A stretch of DNA of 64,000 nucleotides. Source: Fibrobacteria bacterium (lineage in GTDB: Bacteria; Fibrobacterota; Fibrobacteria; UBA11236). Shown piece by piece: positions 8,565 through 16,043 of the stretch. How positions within the stretch are numbered: the first letter of the stretch is position 1; each line of letters begins with the position of its first letter. The notes beneath the pieces were generated by a model. It worked only from the letters and a program-made list of their open reading frames with translations, did no database searches and was not told where the DNA came from. The stretch lies in assembly GCA_025360005.1 (NCBI GenBank), contig JANYDA010000065.1, forward strand, positions 62,001 through 126,000, in the 5' to 3' direction. The translations under genes were made by a program, and so were the position numbers.

Positions 8565-9860
8565 TCAGACCTGGCGATCCCCGTCCTGGTGCATGTATTC
8601 GCGGAAGGCCGGCCATCCGCGCGTCAGCGCCAGGCTTCCCGCCGCGGCGCCCAAGATTGATCCCAGCACATCGGTGATGTCCGGATAGCGGCCGGGCACA
8701 TATCCCTGCCCCACCTCCACCAAAAAGGCCATCGCGCCCGCCACGATTGCCGCCGCCCGGGCCGGCCGGGAGCGCGGGAAAAAATACCCCAGCAGGAATC
8801 CCACCGGGAAGAAGGTCATGGAGTTGTCCACGAAATCGCTTATGGAGGCGAAGGTGCTCCACCCGTACCGCGGCATGAACAATACCCAGTTGAAGCCGGA
8901 GAAATGATCGGTAAAGGCGAAGGGATAGTAGGCGCGCGCCGCCGCCGACACCAGGATGGCGATGCCGCCGGCCCAAAGCCAGAACCACGGGCGCCGATGG
9001 AATCCGGGGAAGAAATAAATGATGCCGCCGCAAACCGCTCCCAGCACGGCCACCAGGGCATCCTGCACTTCCGGGGTGCGCGACTGCACGATGATCTGGC
9101 ATAGCTCCAGTCCCGCGCCAAGCACGCCTACCAGCAGGGCGCCCAGAAGCGCAGGCCGGCGGGCGCCTATCTCATGAAGCAGACGGCTGACGAAAAGGGC
9201 CGTCAGCAGAAAACGGATGAAACTGATGACATCGTCGTCCGGCCGTTTGAATTGCCAGGGATGTTCCAGCAGCGGCCGGACATGGTTCCAGACCACTCCG
9301 ATGTCCAGGGAGAAATCGAAAGGCTCCAGGCACCCGGCTACGCTCAGGATCAGGAATACCAGGGCCGGGAAGGCGGATTCCGAGTCCAGCACGCGGCGCG
9401 CCAGGGGATGCGATTTGAATCCGAGCACGGATTTCTTGAGGACCACGCCCGCGGCCAGCCCTGCCGCGGTCCCCAGCGTATTGAAGATCACGTCCGAGAG
9501 GGCGGGGTAACGCGTGGGCGAGAAGATCTGCAGGAACTCCACCGACGCGCTCAACAACGCGCCCGCCAGCACGATGCCGATCTTGTTTGCGCCGGATCGC
9601 TTGTAGATGAGCGAAAAATAACCCAGGAATCCGAAAGGGATGAAGAGCAGGATATTCTGGAGGATATCGGAAACGATGAGGTTACCCGCGACTCCGCCCA
9701 GGGGACGCCAATTGATGCGCCGGGATTCGTTCAGGAATTGGCCCCAGTCCAGGTTGAACTGGAAAGGAAAGGTGGTCCCATACACCACGAACAGGGAAAA
9801 AAGGACCCACAACAGGCGCGCGGTGCTTTTGCGGGGAATGTCGGAAGCAGGCTGGGCCAT
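8565..9860 (-). CDS. VanZ-family membrane protein with two VanZ domains, 431 aa
   Basis: Internally duplicated VanZ protein. The first domain has VSDILQNILLFIPFGFLGYF followed by LSASVEFLQIFSPTRYPALSDVIFNTLG; the second has ISDFVDNSMTFFPVGFLLGYF and FLVEVGQGYVPGRYPDITDVLGSILGAAAG. A partially conserved stretch between them (LGAGLELCQIIVQSRTPEVQDALVAVLGAV) may be a third, degenerate unit. Roughly ten or more membrane segments. ATG 9860 was chosen because the family similarity starts there and the ubiA-like stop is at 9866, five bases away. Last gene of the dprE1-dprE2-ubiA operon. Function unknown; a role in envelope or polymer biogenesis is inferred. Confidence 0.85.
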   Translation of the reverse strand: MAQPASDIPRKSTARLLWVLFSLFVVYGTTFPFQFNLDWGQFLNESRRINWRPLGGVAGNLIVSDILQNILLFIPFGFLGYFSLIYKRSGANKIGIVLAGALLSASVEFLQIFSPTRYPALSDVIFNTLGTAAGLAAGVVLKKSVLGFKSHPLARRVLDSESAFPALVFLILSVAGCLEPFDFSLDIGVVWNHVRPLLEHPWQFKRPDDDVISFIRFLLTALFVSRLLHEIGARRPALLGALLVGVLGAGLELCQIIVQSRTPEVQDALVAVLGAVCGGIIYFFPGFHRRPWFWLWAGGIAILVSAAARAYYPFAFTDHFSGFNWVLFMPRYGWSTFASISDFVDNSMTFFPVGFLLGYFFPRSRPARAAAIVAGAMAFLVEVGQGYVPGRYPDITDVLGSILGAAAGSLALTRGWPAFREYMHQDGDRQV

Positions 9861-9865
9861 GGGAA

Positions 9866-10762
9866 TCAAGGCCAAGATAACAAGCCCGCCCCCGCGGCCA
9901 CATAGGCTATGCAGATGAGCAACAACGCCGGATCCTTGCGCACGTCGGCTACGGTGTTTTCCCCGTAGCCTTTTTCCATCACCAGGTACAGGTAGCGGAA
10001 CAAGCCGAACATGGCTATGGGCAAGGTGTAGATTAGACGCGTGCTCCCATGCACCTGGATGGTGCGCGCGCTGGTGGTATACAGGCCGTAAGTCATGAGC
10101 GTGGCGGCCAGGGTGACGGCCATGAGCATCCGCAGGAACTCGGGAGAATAGTTTTTGAGCACGGCCCGCTTGGCTTCCAAGGGCCTTTGCCCATCGCTCA
10201 ATTCCGCGTAGCGCTTGGAGAAGCCCAGGAACAGGCTCAGGTTCAGGGTGCATAGCAGGAACCATTGGGAAGGCTCCACGCCAATCCCCCAGGTGCCCGC
10301 CAACAGGCGGATGATGAATCCGGAGGCGATGCAGAAGACGTCCACCAGCACCACGCGCTTGAGCGCGCGCGAATACAGGATGTTGGCGCCCGCATAGGCG
10401 GCCAGGCACGCGGCCAGGCGCGGACCCGCGCACAGGCTTACGCCCAAGGCGCCCGCTCCCAGAGCGCAGGCCAAGGCATAGGCGGCGGGGATCTGGATTT
10501 CCCCGGCGGCCAAGGGCCGCAGGCGTTTGCGCGGATGCGCCCGATCCTCTACCACGTCCAGCGCGTCGTTCACGCAGTAGACCGCGCTGGCGGCCAGGCA
10601 GAAGGCCGCGAAAGCCGCAGCCGCCATCAGCAGCGCTGCCGGACTTTTCCAATCCCCCGCGAAGAATACGCCCGCCAGCACGAACGCGTTCTTGGTCCAA
10701 TGGGAAGGCCGCGCCAGGGCAAGCCAGGCGCGCCATGCCGGGCGCGGGGAAGCGGCGTTCAA
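9866..10762 (-). CDS. UbiA-family prenyltransferase, decaprenyl-phosphate phosphoribosyltransferase-like
   Basis: 298-residue polytopic membrane protein. The first aspartate-rich motif NDALDVVEDRAHPRKRLRP (residues 65-83) has the form seen in Rv3806c/UbiA, which joins phosphoribosyl pyrophosphate to decaprenyl phosphate. The second site lies near SKRYAELSDG. About eight or nine transmembrane helices. Its start overlaps the SDR stop as ATGA (10759-10762). Together with the adjacent DprE1- and DprE2-like genes it gives the core of decaprenylphosphoryl-beta-D-arabinose synthesis. The prenyl chain and exact sugar in this organism are not known. Confidence 0.87.
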   Translation of the reverse strand: MNAASPRPAWRAWLALARPSHWTKNAFVLAGVFFAGDWKSPAALLMAAAAFAAFCLAASAVYCVNDALDVVEDRAHPRKRLRPLAAGEIQIPAAYALACALGAGALGVSLCAGPRLAACLAAYAGANILYSRALKRVVLVDVFCIASGFIIRLLAGTWGIGVEPSQWFLLCTLNLSLFLGFSKRYAELSDGQRPLEAKRAVLKNYSPEFLRMLMAVTLAATLMTYGLYTTSARTIQVHGSTRLIYTLPIAMFGLFRYLYLVMEKGYGENTVADVRKDPALLLICIAYVAAGAGLLSWP

Positions 10763-11502
10763 AACTTCAGCTTCCGGAAAATGGGCGAAGGAATGGCCTT
10801 AATGATCAGCATGATCCATTTCCAGAACCACGGCGTATAGATCTCTTCCCGTCCGGCCCGCAGCGCTGCCACGATATCGCGAGCCACCCGTTCCGGTTCC
10901 GCCGTCAACCCGCTCCGCAATCCCGCCGTCATGCGCGTGCGTACAAAGCCCGGCTTGATGGTTTGGACCAGCACACCCGTTCCCGCCAGGCGATGGCGCA
11001 ATCCGTCCAGGTAGGCCGTGAGCCCGGCCTTGGAGGCCGCATAGGCCAGCACCTTGCCGCGCCCGCGCTCTCCGGCCACGGAGGACACGCAGCTGATGAA
11101 TCCTCCCTTCTTTTCCCGGAAATGCGCCGCGAACAGATCCAGGATGATGGCCGGGCCGGTGAGATTGGTATCGAAGGTAAGGCGCGTCTTGGCCGCGTCG
11201 CCATCGCATTCATCCTGCGGGAACTGGATACCGGCCGCCAGGAACACGCCCTTGAGCGCATGGGCCGCGGCCAGTTCCCGGAATTTCCCCGCATGTCCGG
11301 CATGATCGAGCACGTCCCAGATCATGCAGGCCGGCTTACGCCCGCCGGCCTTATGCAATCCCTCCGCCTGTTCCGCCAAGGCCGCGCCGTCCCGCCCCAT
11401 CAGGATCAAATCTTCGCCTTCAGCCGCCAGGCGCTCCGCCACCGCACGCGCTATCCCGGAAGTGGCGCCAATCACGGCGATGCCTCCCGTTACCCCTTTC
11501 AT
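10759..11502 (-). CDS. SDR oxidoreductase, DprE2-like (decaprenylphosphoryl-2-keto-ribose reductase)
   Basis: 247-residue short-chain dehydrogenase. GATSGIARAVAERL near residues 12-25 binds the nucleotide; the catalytic set is CVSSVAGE and YAASKAGL (Tyr and Lys four apart). The C-terminus, FWKWIMLIIKAIPSPIFRKLKF, resembles the DprE2 tail. In mycobacteria DprE2 reduces the keto intermediate made by DprE1, completing epimerisation of the ribose to arabinose. The ATG at 11502 overlaps the stop of the DprE1-like gene as ATGA. Assignment rests as much on the DprE1 and UbiA neighbours as on sequence, since SDRs are hard to tell apart. Confidence 0.85.
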   Translation of the reverse strand: MKGVTGGIAVIGATSGIARAVAERLAAEGEDLILMGRDGAALAEQAEGLHKAGGRKPACMIWDVLDHAGHAGKFRELAAAHALKGVFLAAGIQFPQDECDGDAAKTRLTFDTNLTGPAIILDLFAAHFREKKGGFISCVSSVAGERGRGKVLAYAASKAGLTAYLDGLRHRLAGTGVLVQTIKPGFVRTRMTAGLRSGLTAEPERVARDIVAALRAGREEIYTPWFWKWIMLIIKAIPSPIFRKLKF

Positions 11503-12860
11503 CGCCGCCACAACTCCAGCCTTTCCGCCATGCGTGAATTGCAAAGCGCTTCCGGATTGTAGCGCCGCACCGTGTCCATCCACTCCCCGCTTTCCGGGTA
11601 CATGGCGCGGAAGGTTTCCGCCGGCAGGCGCGCATCCTTGGTCAGGTACACGCGGCCGGCGTAGCCCAGCACCAGTTCGTCCAGGCCCCGCAGTAACCGT
11701 AATGTTACCTCGCCGCGGAAAGGGATGTCCAGCGCCAGCGTGTAGCCGCGCTTGCAGAACGGCAGCATCACGGTGTCCTCCCCGCAGCGCTTCAGCACCG
11801 AGAGGAAGGCCCCCAGGCGCTTCTCGCTCAGGTAGACCAGCACCGCGGCCATGCCCGCCTCCCCGCGCGGATCGGGGATGGCGCATTGGTATTGCAAAAA
11901 GCCGGGCTTCCCGTACAAGAGGTTCCATGCCCGGATGCGATCAAGGGGATAGAAGAACCCTTCCAGGCCTTCCCGGGTGGCGCCGCGGCGGGAGAAGCCG
12001 TAGAAGGCCCGGTTGCAGGCGGAAAGGAAGGGCCTGTTCAGGAACGCGCGCGGAAGTGCGAACGGCACCCCCAGCTTGCGCGCGTCCGCATGCTCCAGGG
12101 CGGCCGATTTTTCCTCGCCCCGCAATGGCGCATGGTTTCCCAGCATCAGGATGCCGCGCCCCAGCTTGCGCCCGCGCGCCAACGTATCCAACCAAGCTAC
12201 GGAATATTCGTAGCCGGCGTCGTGCCGGGAAAGCAGGCCGAACAGAGCGTCCAGGCCGGAGGCGCGCAGGCGCAGGCAATCGAGGCGGGCGGTTTCGATG
12301 GGCTTGAGGCGCAGCTTGGCGCGCGTGATGAATCCCGTCAGTCCGTATCCCCCCACCGTGGCGCGGAATAAATCCGCATGCGCCTGCGGCGAGCAGACGA
12401 AGTGGCCGGCCGGCGTGGCCACTTCCGCTTCCAGGATGAAATGCTCCAGAGATCCGCAATGATGGTGATTCTTGCCGTGCACGTTGCTGGCGATGGCGCC
12501 CCCCAGGCTCACGAACATGGTGCCCGGAGTGACCGGCAGAAACCAGCCGCGCGGGATGGCTATGCGCAGGATGGCGTGCAAGGTGACGCCGGCCTCCGCG
12601 TCCACCACGCCGGAAAGGGGGTTGAAGGAAAGGAACCTATCGAGCCGGTATGAATTGAGGGAGCGATGATCGGCGGCGGGCAGGGCCGCGTCTCCGTAGC
12701 TCCGTCCTTGCCCCCGCGGCAGATAGGGCTTTGCGGTCAAGGCTGCAATCTCGCCGGAAACGGCCGGGGCGGTTTGCTCCGCCGTCACGCTGGGATAGCG
12801 GCCCCATCCCGAAATAGGCTGGCGGGGAATCCTCTGCGGCTGGTGTGGCCTTACCGTCAC
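11499..12860 (-). CDS. FAD-binding oxidoreductase, DprE1-like (decaprenylphosphoryl-ribose 2-oxidase)
   Basis: 453 residues with the vanillyl-alcohol-oxidase-type FAD domain: LPRGQGRSYGDAA (residues 47-59) and the DprE1 hallmark SNVHGKNHHHCGS (about 125-137). The C-terminal substrate domain ends in MYPESGEWMDTVRRYNPEALCNS, also typical. DprE1 oxidises the 2'-hydroxyl of polyprenylphosphoryl ribose. Start is GTG at 12860 without a clear ribosome site; no better in-frame start is visible. First gene of the four-gene operon running to 8565, with ATGA overlaps to dprE2-like and from there to ubiA-like. Confidence 0.9.
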   Translation of the reverse strand: MTVRPHQPQRIPRQPISGWGRYPSVTAEQTAPAVSGEIAALTAKPYLPRGQGRSYGDAALPAADHRSLNSYRLDRFLSFNPLSGVVDAEAGVTLHAILRIAIPRGWFLPVTPGTMFVSLGGAIASNVHGKNHHHCGSLEHFILEAEVATPAGHFVCSPQAHADLFRATVGGYGLTGFITRAKLRLKPIETARLDCLRLRASGLDALFGLLSRHDAGYEYSVAWLDTLARGRKLGRGILMLGNHAPLRGEEKSAALEHADARKLGVPFALPRAFLNRPFLSACNRAFYGFSRRGATREGLEGFFYPLDRIRAWNLLYGKPGFLQYQCAIPDPRGEAGMAAVLVYLSEKRLGAFLSVLKRCGEDTVMLPFCKRGYTLALDIPFRGEVTLRLLRGLDELVLGYAGRVYLTKDARLPAETFRAMYPESGEWMDTVRRYNPEALCNSRMAERLELWRR

Positions 12861-12955
12861 GTGACTAATACCCGCTTTCGACGCTATCGGTTCGCATGGG
12901 GGAATTATAGCGCCTTTTTCCTATCTTTTGCGCTTTGTAAAACGTGGAGGCATAT

Positions 12956-13666
12956 ATGCAATGGGCACTATTCAATCTGGACGGACTTTACTTCCTGCTG
13001 CGGTGGGGGCACTTCATCTTCGGCATCGCCTGGATCGGCATGCTCTGGTATTTCAACTTCGTGCAAGGCCCATTTTTCGCCAAGGCCGATGCGCCCACCA
13101 AGACTGAAGTCACCAAGGGGATCGTACCCCGGGCCCTGTTCTATTTCCGCTATGGCGCCATGGGCACCTTCCTTACCGGTTGGCTCATCATCGCCCTGAA
13201 ATTCGGCCAGGCCGGTGACGCCGGTTCCGCCCTCTTCAACAGCTCCTGGTCCGCCACCATCCTCACCGGCGCCATCATGGGTTCGGTGATGTGGTTCAAC
13301 GTCTGGTTCGTCATCTGGCCCCGCCAGCAGAAGGTGATCGCATCCGCCAACGGCGAGAAGGTGGAGAACCTCCCCGTACTCGCGCGCCGCGCTTTCCTGG
13401 CCTCCCGCACCAACACCTTGCTGTCCGTGCCGCTGCTGTTCTTCATGGGAGCCGCCAGCCATCTCGCCATCCGCGTGGACGAAGGCCGCGTGGGCCTCTG
13501 GCTCGGCATCGTGATCGTCATCGTGGGCCTGCTGGAAGCCAACGCCTTGCTGGCGGATAAGGGCCCCACCACCAAGCCCATCGAAAAGGTTTCCGGCGTC
13601 ATCCATTACGGATTGTTGCTGGCCGTCCTGTTCTACGTGGTTTCCGAGCTGGTGCTGCACCATTGA
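12956..13666 (+). CDS. PuuD-like urate oxidase membrane domain protein, 236 aa
   Basis: Integral membrane protein matching the N-terminal domain of PuuD-type urate hydroxylases: FLLRWGHFIFGIAWIGMLWYFNFVQGPFF near the start, then RYGAMGTFLTGWLI and MGSVMWFNVWFVIWPRQQKVI. About seven or eight hydrophobic helices. In PuuD this domain is fused to a C-terminal cytochrome c; here the protein ends after the membrane part and the cytochrome is the next gene. ATG 12956 has GGAGG five bases upstream; the GTG at 12944 in the same frame overlaps that site and is less likely. Role in urate oxidation is from the family, not tested; other purine genes are not in view. Confidence 0.82.
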   Translation: MQWALFNLDGLYFLLRWGHFIFGIAWIGMLWYFNFVQGPFFAKADAPTKTEVTKGIVPRALFYFRYGAMGTFLTGWLIIALKFGQAGDAGSALFNSSWSATILTGAIMGSVMWFNVWFVIWPRQQKVIASANGEKVENLPVLARRAFLASRTNTLLSVPLLFFMGAASHLAIRVDEGRVGLWLGIVIVIVGLLEANALLADKGPTTKPIEKVSGVIHYGLLLAVLFYVVSELVLHH

Positions 13667-14040
13667 TCATCGGCCGTTGCTTGCGGACCGCGCTCCTGGG
13701 GACGGCGCTTTGCGCCGCCGGCCTGGAATGCTGGACCGCTTGCAACAAGAAGGACGCGGCCGCGCCCCCCCCGGCAGCCGCGCCTGCGGATGCCAAGGTG
13801 CGAACGGGGCACGGCCTCTACCTGGCCAACTGCATCGCCTGCCATAACGCCAATCCCGCCCTGGACGGCTCCCTGGGTCCGGCCATCAAGGGTTCCACCC
13901 TGGAACTGGTGCAGGCGCGCGTGCTCCGCGGGGACTATCCCGCCGGATATGCGCCCAAACGCGCCACCCACATCATGGTGAAACTCCCTCTCAGCGAGGA
14001 CAACGTGGCGGCCATTCAGGCCTACCTGGCCTCTCCCTGA
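13663..14040 (+). CDS. small c-type cytochrome, probable exported partner of the PuuD-like protein
   Basis: 125 residues. A hydrophobic signal segment near residues 8-22 is followed by a cysteine (WTAC, residue 27) that may be lipidated, though the box is not canonical. Then comes a proline/alanine linker and one haem site, CIACH (57-61). A methionine in HIMVKLPLS (about 106) is the likely distal ligand. The TTG start overlaps the TGA of the preceding gene, so the two are coupled. In PuuD the cytochrome forms the C-terminal domain, so the pair looks like a split version and this protein would accept the electrons from urate oxidation. Confidence 0.8.
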   Translation: MIIGRCLRTALLGTALCAAGLECWTACNKKDAAAPPPAAAPADAKVRTGHGLYLANCIACHNANPALDGSLGPAIKGSTLELVQARVLRGDYPAGYAPKRATHIMVKLPLSEDNVAAIQAYLASP

Positions 14041-14083
14041 TCCGCCGGAGCATCCCCGGGTCCCCGTCCAAAAGCCGCTTCTG

Positions 14084-14103
14084 GGGTAACTAACGCGTTA
14101 CCC
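14084..14103. terminator. hairpin after the cytochrome gene, possible terminator
   Basis: Perfect 7-bp stem GGGTAAC (14084-14090) / GTTACCC (14097-14103) with a six-base loop, 43 bases after the cytochrome stop. There is no T run, so it may be a weak terminator or a protein-binding site. Confidence 0.35.
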
Positions 14104-14203
14104 ACGCCGGGAGGCGGTCCGGGCTTGGGGATCACCGCTTACCATCCCTTCCCTTCGCTTGCCGGTTACACCGGTCGATTCCCGCGATTCGCGGAAGTAA
14201 TCC

Positions 14204-14232
14204 TTGCCTCTCTCTCCGCGCTTCCATATCTT
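14204..14232 (+). promoter_or_regulatory. possible promoter of superoxide dismutase
   Basis: TTGCCT (14204-14209), 17-bp spacer, TATCTT (14227-14232), 40 bases upstream of the sod ATG. Each hexamer matches consensus at four of six positions, so this is only suggestive. Confidence 0.35.
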
Positions 14233-14272
14233 AAACATATTGCCAGTCCTTCATTGCCCGGGAGAGATCTTC

Positions 14273-14908
14273 ATGCCCTTTAAACTTCCACCCCTACCTT
14301 ATCCTAGCAATGGCCTGGAGCCGTTCTATGACAAAGCCACACTGGAAGTCCACCACGGCAAGCACCATGCCGCCTACGTGGAAAAGCTGAACAAGGCCAT
14401 AGAACCTTATCCGGATCTGGCGGACAAGTCCGTAGAAGAATTGCTGTCCGAGCCTTCCGCGCTTCCAACGCAGGCGCGCAATGCCATCCTCAATAACGGC
14501 GGCGGGCACGCCAACCACAGTCTGTTCTGGACTTTGCTGGCCATCGGCAAAGGCGGCGAACCGGGCGGCCGGCTGGCGGAGGCCATCCGCTCCGATTTCG
14601 GCAGCTTTGCGGAATTCAAAAAGAAGTTCACCGCATCTACGCTTGAGATGTTCGGGAGCGGTTGGACCTTTCTGATCCAGGATCGGGAAGGGAAACTGCG
14701 TATTGAAAACCTATCCAACCAGGAAAGCCCTCTCTCCAAGCGGGAAAAACCACTTTTATTGGTCGATTTGTGGGAACATGCCTATTATCTGAAATGGCAG
14801 AACCGCCGTCCGGAGTGGGTGGAAACCTGGTGGAAGCTGGTGGATTGGAGCCGGGTGGATACGCTTTTCGCCGAAGAACCTGCCTGGTTCCTGGAGCATT
14901 CCGCTTAA
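14273..14908 (+). CDS. sodA: Fe/Mn superoxide dismutase, 211 aa
   Basis: Cytoplasmic enzyme converting superoxide to oxygen and hydrogen peroxide. The metal ligands are visible: His in ATLEVHHGKHHAAYV, His in NNGGGHANHSLFW, and Asp and His in VDLWEHAYYL. GSGWTFLI is the usual active-site strand. Fe or Mn cannot be decided safely from sequence; the GGHANHSLFW context leans towards Mn or cambialistic. ATG 14273 has GGGAGAG upstream (14259-14265) and gives the standard MPFKLPPLPY start. The open frame runs further upstream but that part is not family sequence. Single-gene unit; the stop codon lies inside a small hairpin (14899-14915) and a second hairpin (14929-14943) follows. Confidence 0.95.
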   Translation: MPFKLPPLPYPSNGLEPFYDKATLEVHHGKHHAAYVEKLNKAIEPYPDLADKSVEELLSEPSALPTQARNAILNNGGGHANHSLFWTLLAIGKGGEPGGRLAEAIRSDFGSFAEFKKKFTASTLEMFGSGWTFLIQDREGKLRIENLSNQESPLSKREKPLLLVDLWEHAYYLKWQNRRPEWVETWWKLVDWSRVDTLFAEEPAWFLEHSA

Positions 14909-15131
14909 CGCGGAAGGTCGGATGAAGCGGGGCAGAACGCCCCACGGGCCTGGCCGGCAGCCCATCTTTTACCAGCCGCGAGGCCAGCGCGAGATGCACG
15001 CGAGGTAAGAGTAGCCGCCGGATCAGGCCCGATTCTTTTGCCTTATCATTCTGGAGCGTATCAACTCCATTTCCGGCAAGCAGGCATTTGCATGGCGCTC
15101 TGGCGCCCCGCATCGATATCCCGCTCTCGAT

Positions 15132-16043
15132 TTATAACAGAGCTTTGTCGTCCTTTTGGGCGAGCTTTCGAAGCAGCAGCCGATCCAGCATGGCGTTGCT
15201 GAGAAAGCGCCGGGCGATGCGGAATTTCCTGGCCTCTTTTCCCACGGGAATGCGCACGGGGGCCTTGCCGTCCTTGAGCGTGGCGAGGATGATTTCCGCT
15301 ACCGCCGCCCCATCCGGGATGCCCGCATCGGAATCGCGGCTGAAGTCGAGAAAGGGTTTCAGGCGCGGCGCGTATGGACTTCCTTCCTTGACCACGGGCC
15401 GCAAGCGGTTATGGAATTCGCTGCGCACCCAACCCGGTTCCAGAACATGCACGCGAATATTATGCGGATGGAGTTCATATCTGAGCGCCAACGAGAAACC
15501 CGTGAGAGCCGATTTGCTGGCGCAATATTGCGCCTTGAAAGGGAATTGCAAATCGTGGACGATGGAGCCCAGGTTGAGGATGATGCCGGCCCCGCGCGCG
15601 CGCATGGCGGGCGCGGATAATTGCACCAACCGGACCACGGAGAAATAATTGACTTCGAAGAGGCGGCGGCTGTCGGCGAGATCGGTGTCCTCCACCGCGC
15701 CCAGTTCCCCTTGGCCGGCATTGTTGATGAGGATGTCGATGCTTCCCAGGATTCGTTCCGCCTCCGCAAAACCTTTTTCCACGGAAAGGGGATCGGCCAG
15801 ATCCATCGCGAGCAGCCGGAACGGCAACGGCGCGCCGCGCGCCTTCTCCAGGCGTTTGCGAACCGCTTCCGGATCGCGGGCAGTGCCGGCCACGGAGTAA
15901 CCGCGATGTGACAGCAGGTAGGCGGTGGCCAGACCTATTCCCGAGGACGCTCCCGTGACCAGAACCCGATGGAGGACGGGATTGCCTCCCTTCCGGGGAG
16001 GTTTAAGGGACACCTCGTCCTGAATTGACGTTTCTTGAATCAT
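15132..16043 (-). CDS. short-chain dehydrogenase/reductase, 303 aa
   Basis: Classical SDR: VLVTGASSGIGLATAYLL near residues 27-44, NNAGQGELG, LNLGSIVHD and the catalytic YCASKSAL. C-terminal half has EPGWVRSEFHNRLRP. Oxidises or reduces an unknown alcohol or carbonyl with NAD(P)H. About 20 extra N-terminal residues precede the fold, so the true start may be downstream (GTG at VLHRVLVTG). The ATG at 16043 overlaps the stop of the TPR gene as ATGA, so the two are probably one transcript. Confidence 0.83.
   Translation of the reverse strand: MIQETSIQDEVSLKPPRKGGNPVLHRVLVTGASSGIGLATAYLLSHRGYSVAGTARDPEAVRKRLEKARGAPLPFRLLAMDLADPLSVEKGFAEAERILGSIDILINNAGQGELGAVEDTDLADSRRLFEVNYFSVVRLVQLSAPAMRARGAGIILNLGSIVHDLQFPFKAQYCASKSALTGFSLALRYELHPHNIRVHVLEPGWVRSEFHNRLRPVVKEGSPYAPRLKPFLDFSRDSDAGIPDGAAVAEIILATLKDGKAPVRIPVGKEARKFRIARRFLSNAMLDRLLLRKLAQKDDKALL

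Noticed and set aside
8565-10736. One continuous 723-codon minus-strand frame
   Set aside because: Only the last 431 codons read as VanZ; the rest lies antiphase over the ubiA-like gene and has no family features.
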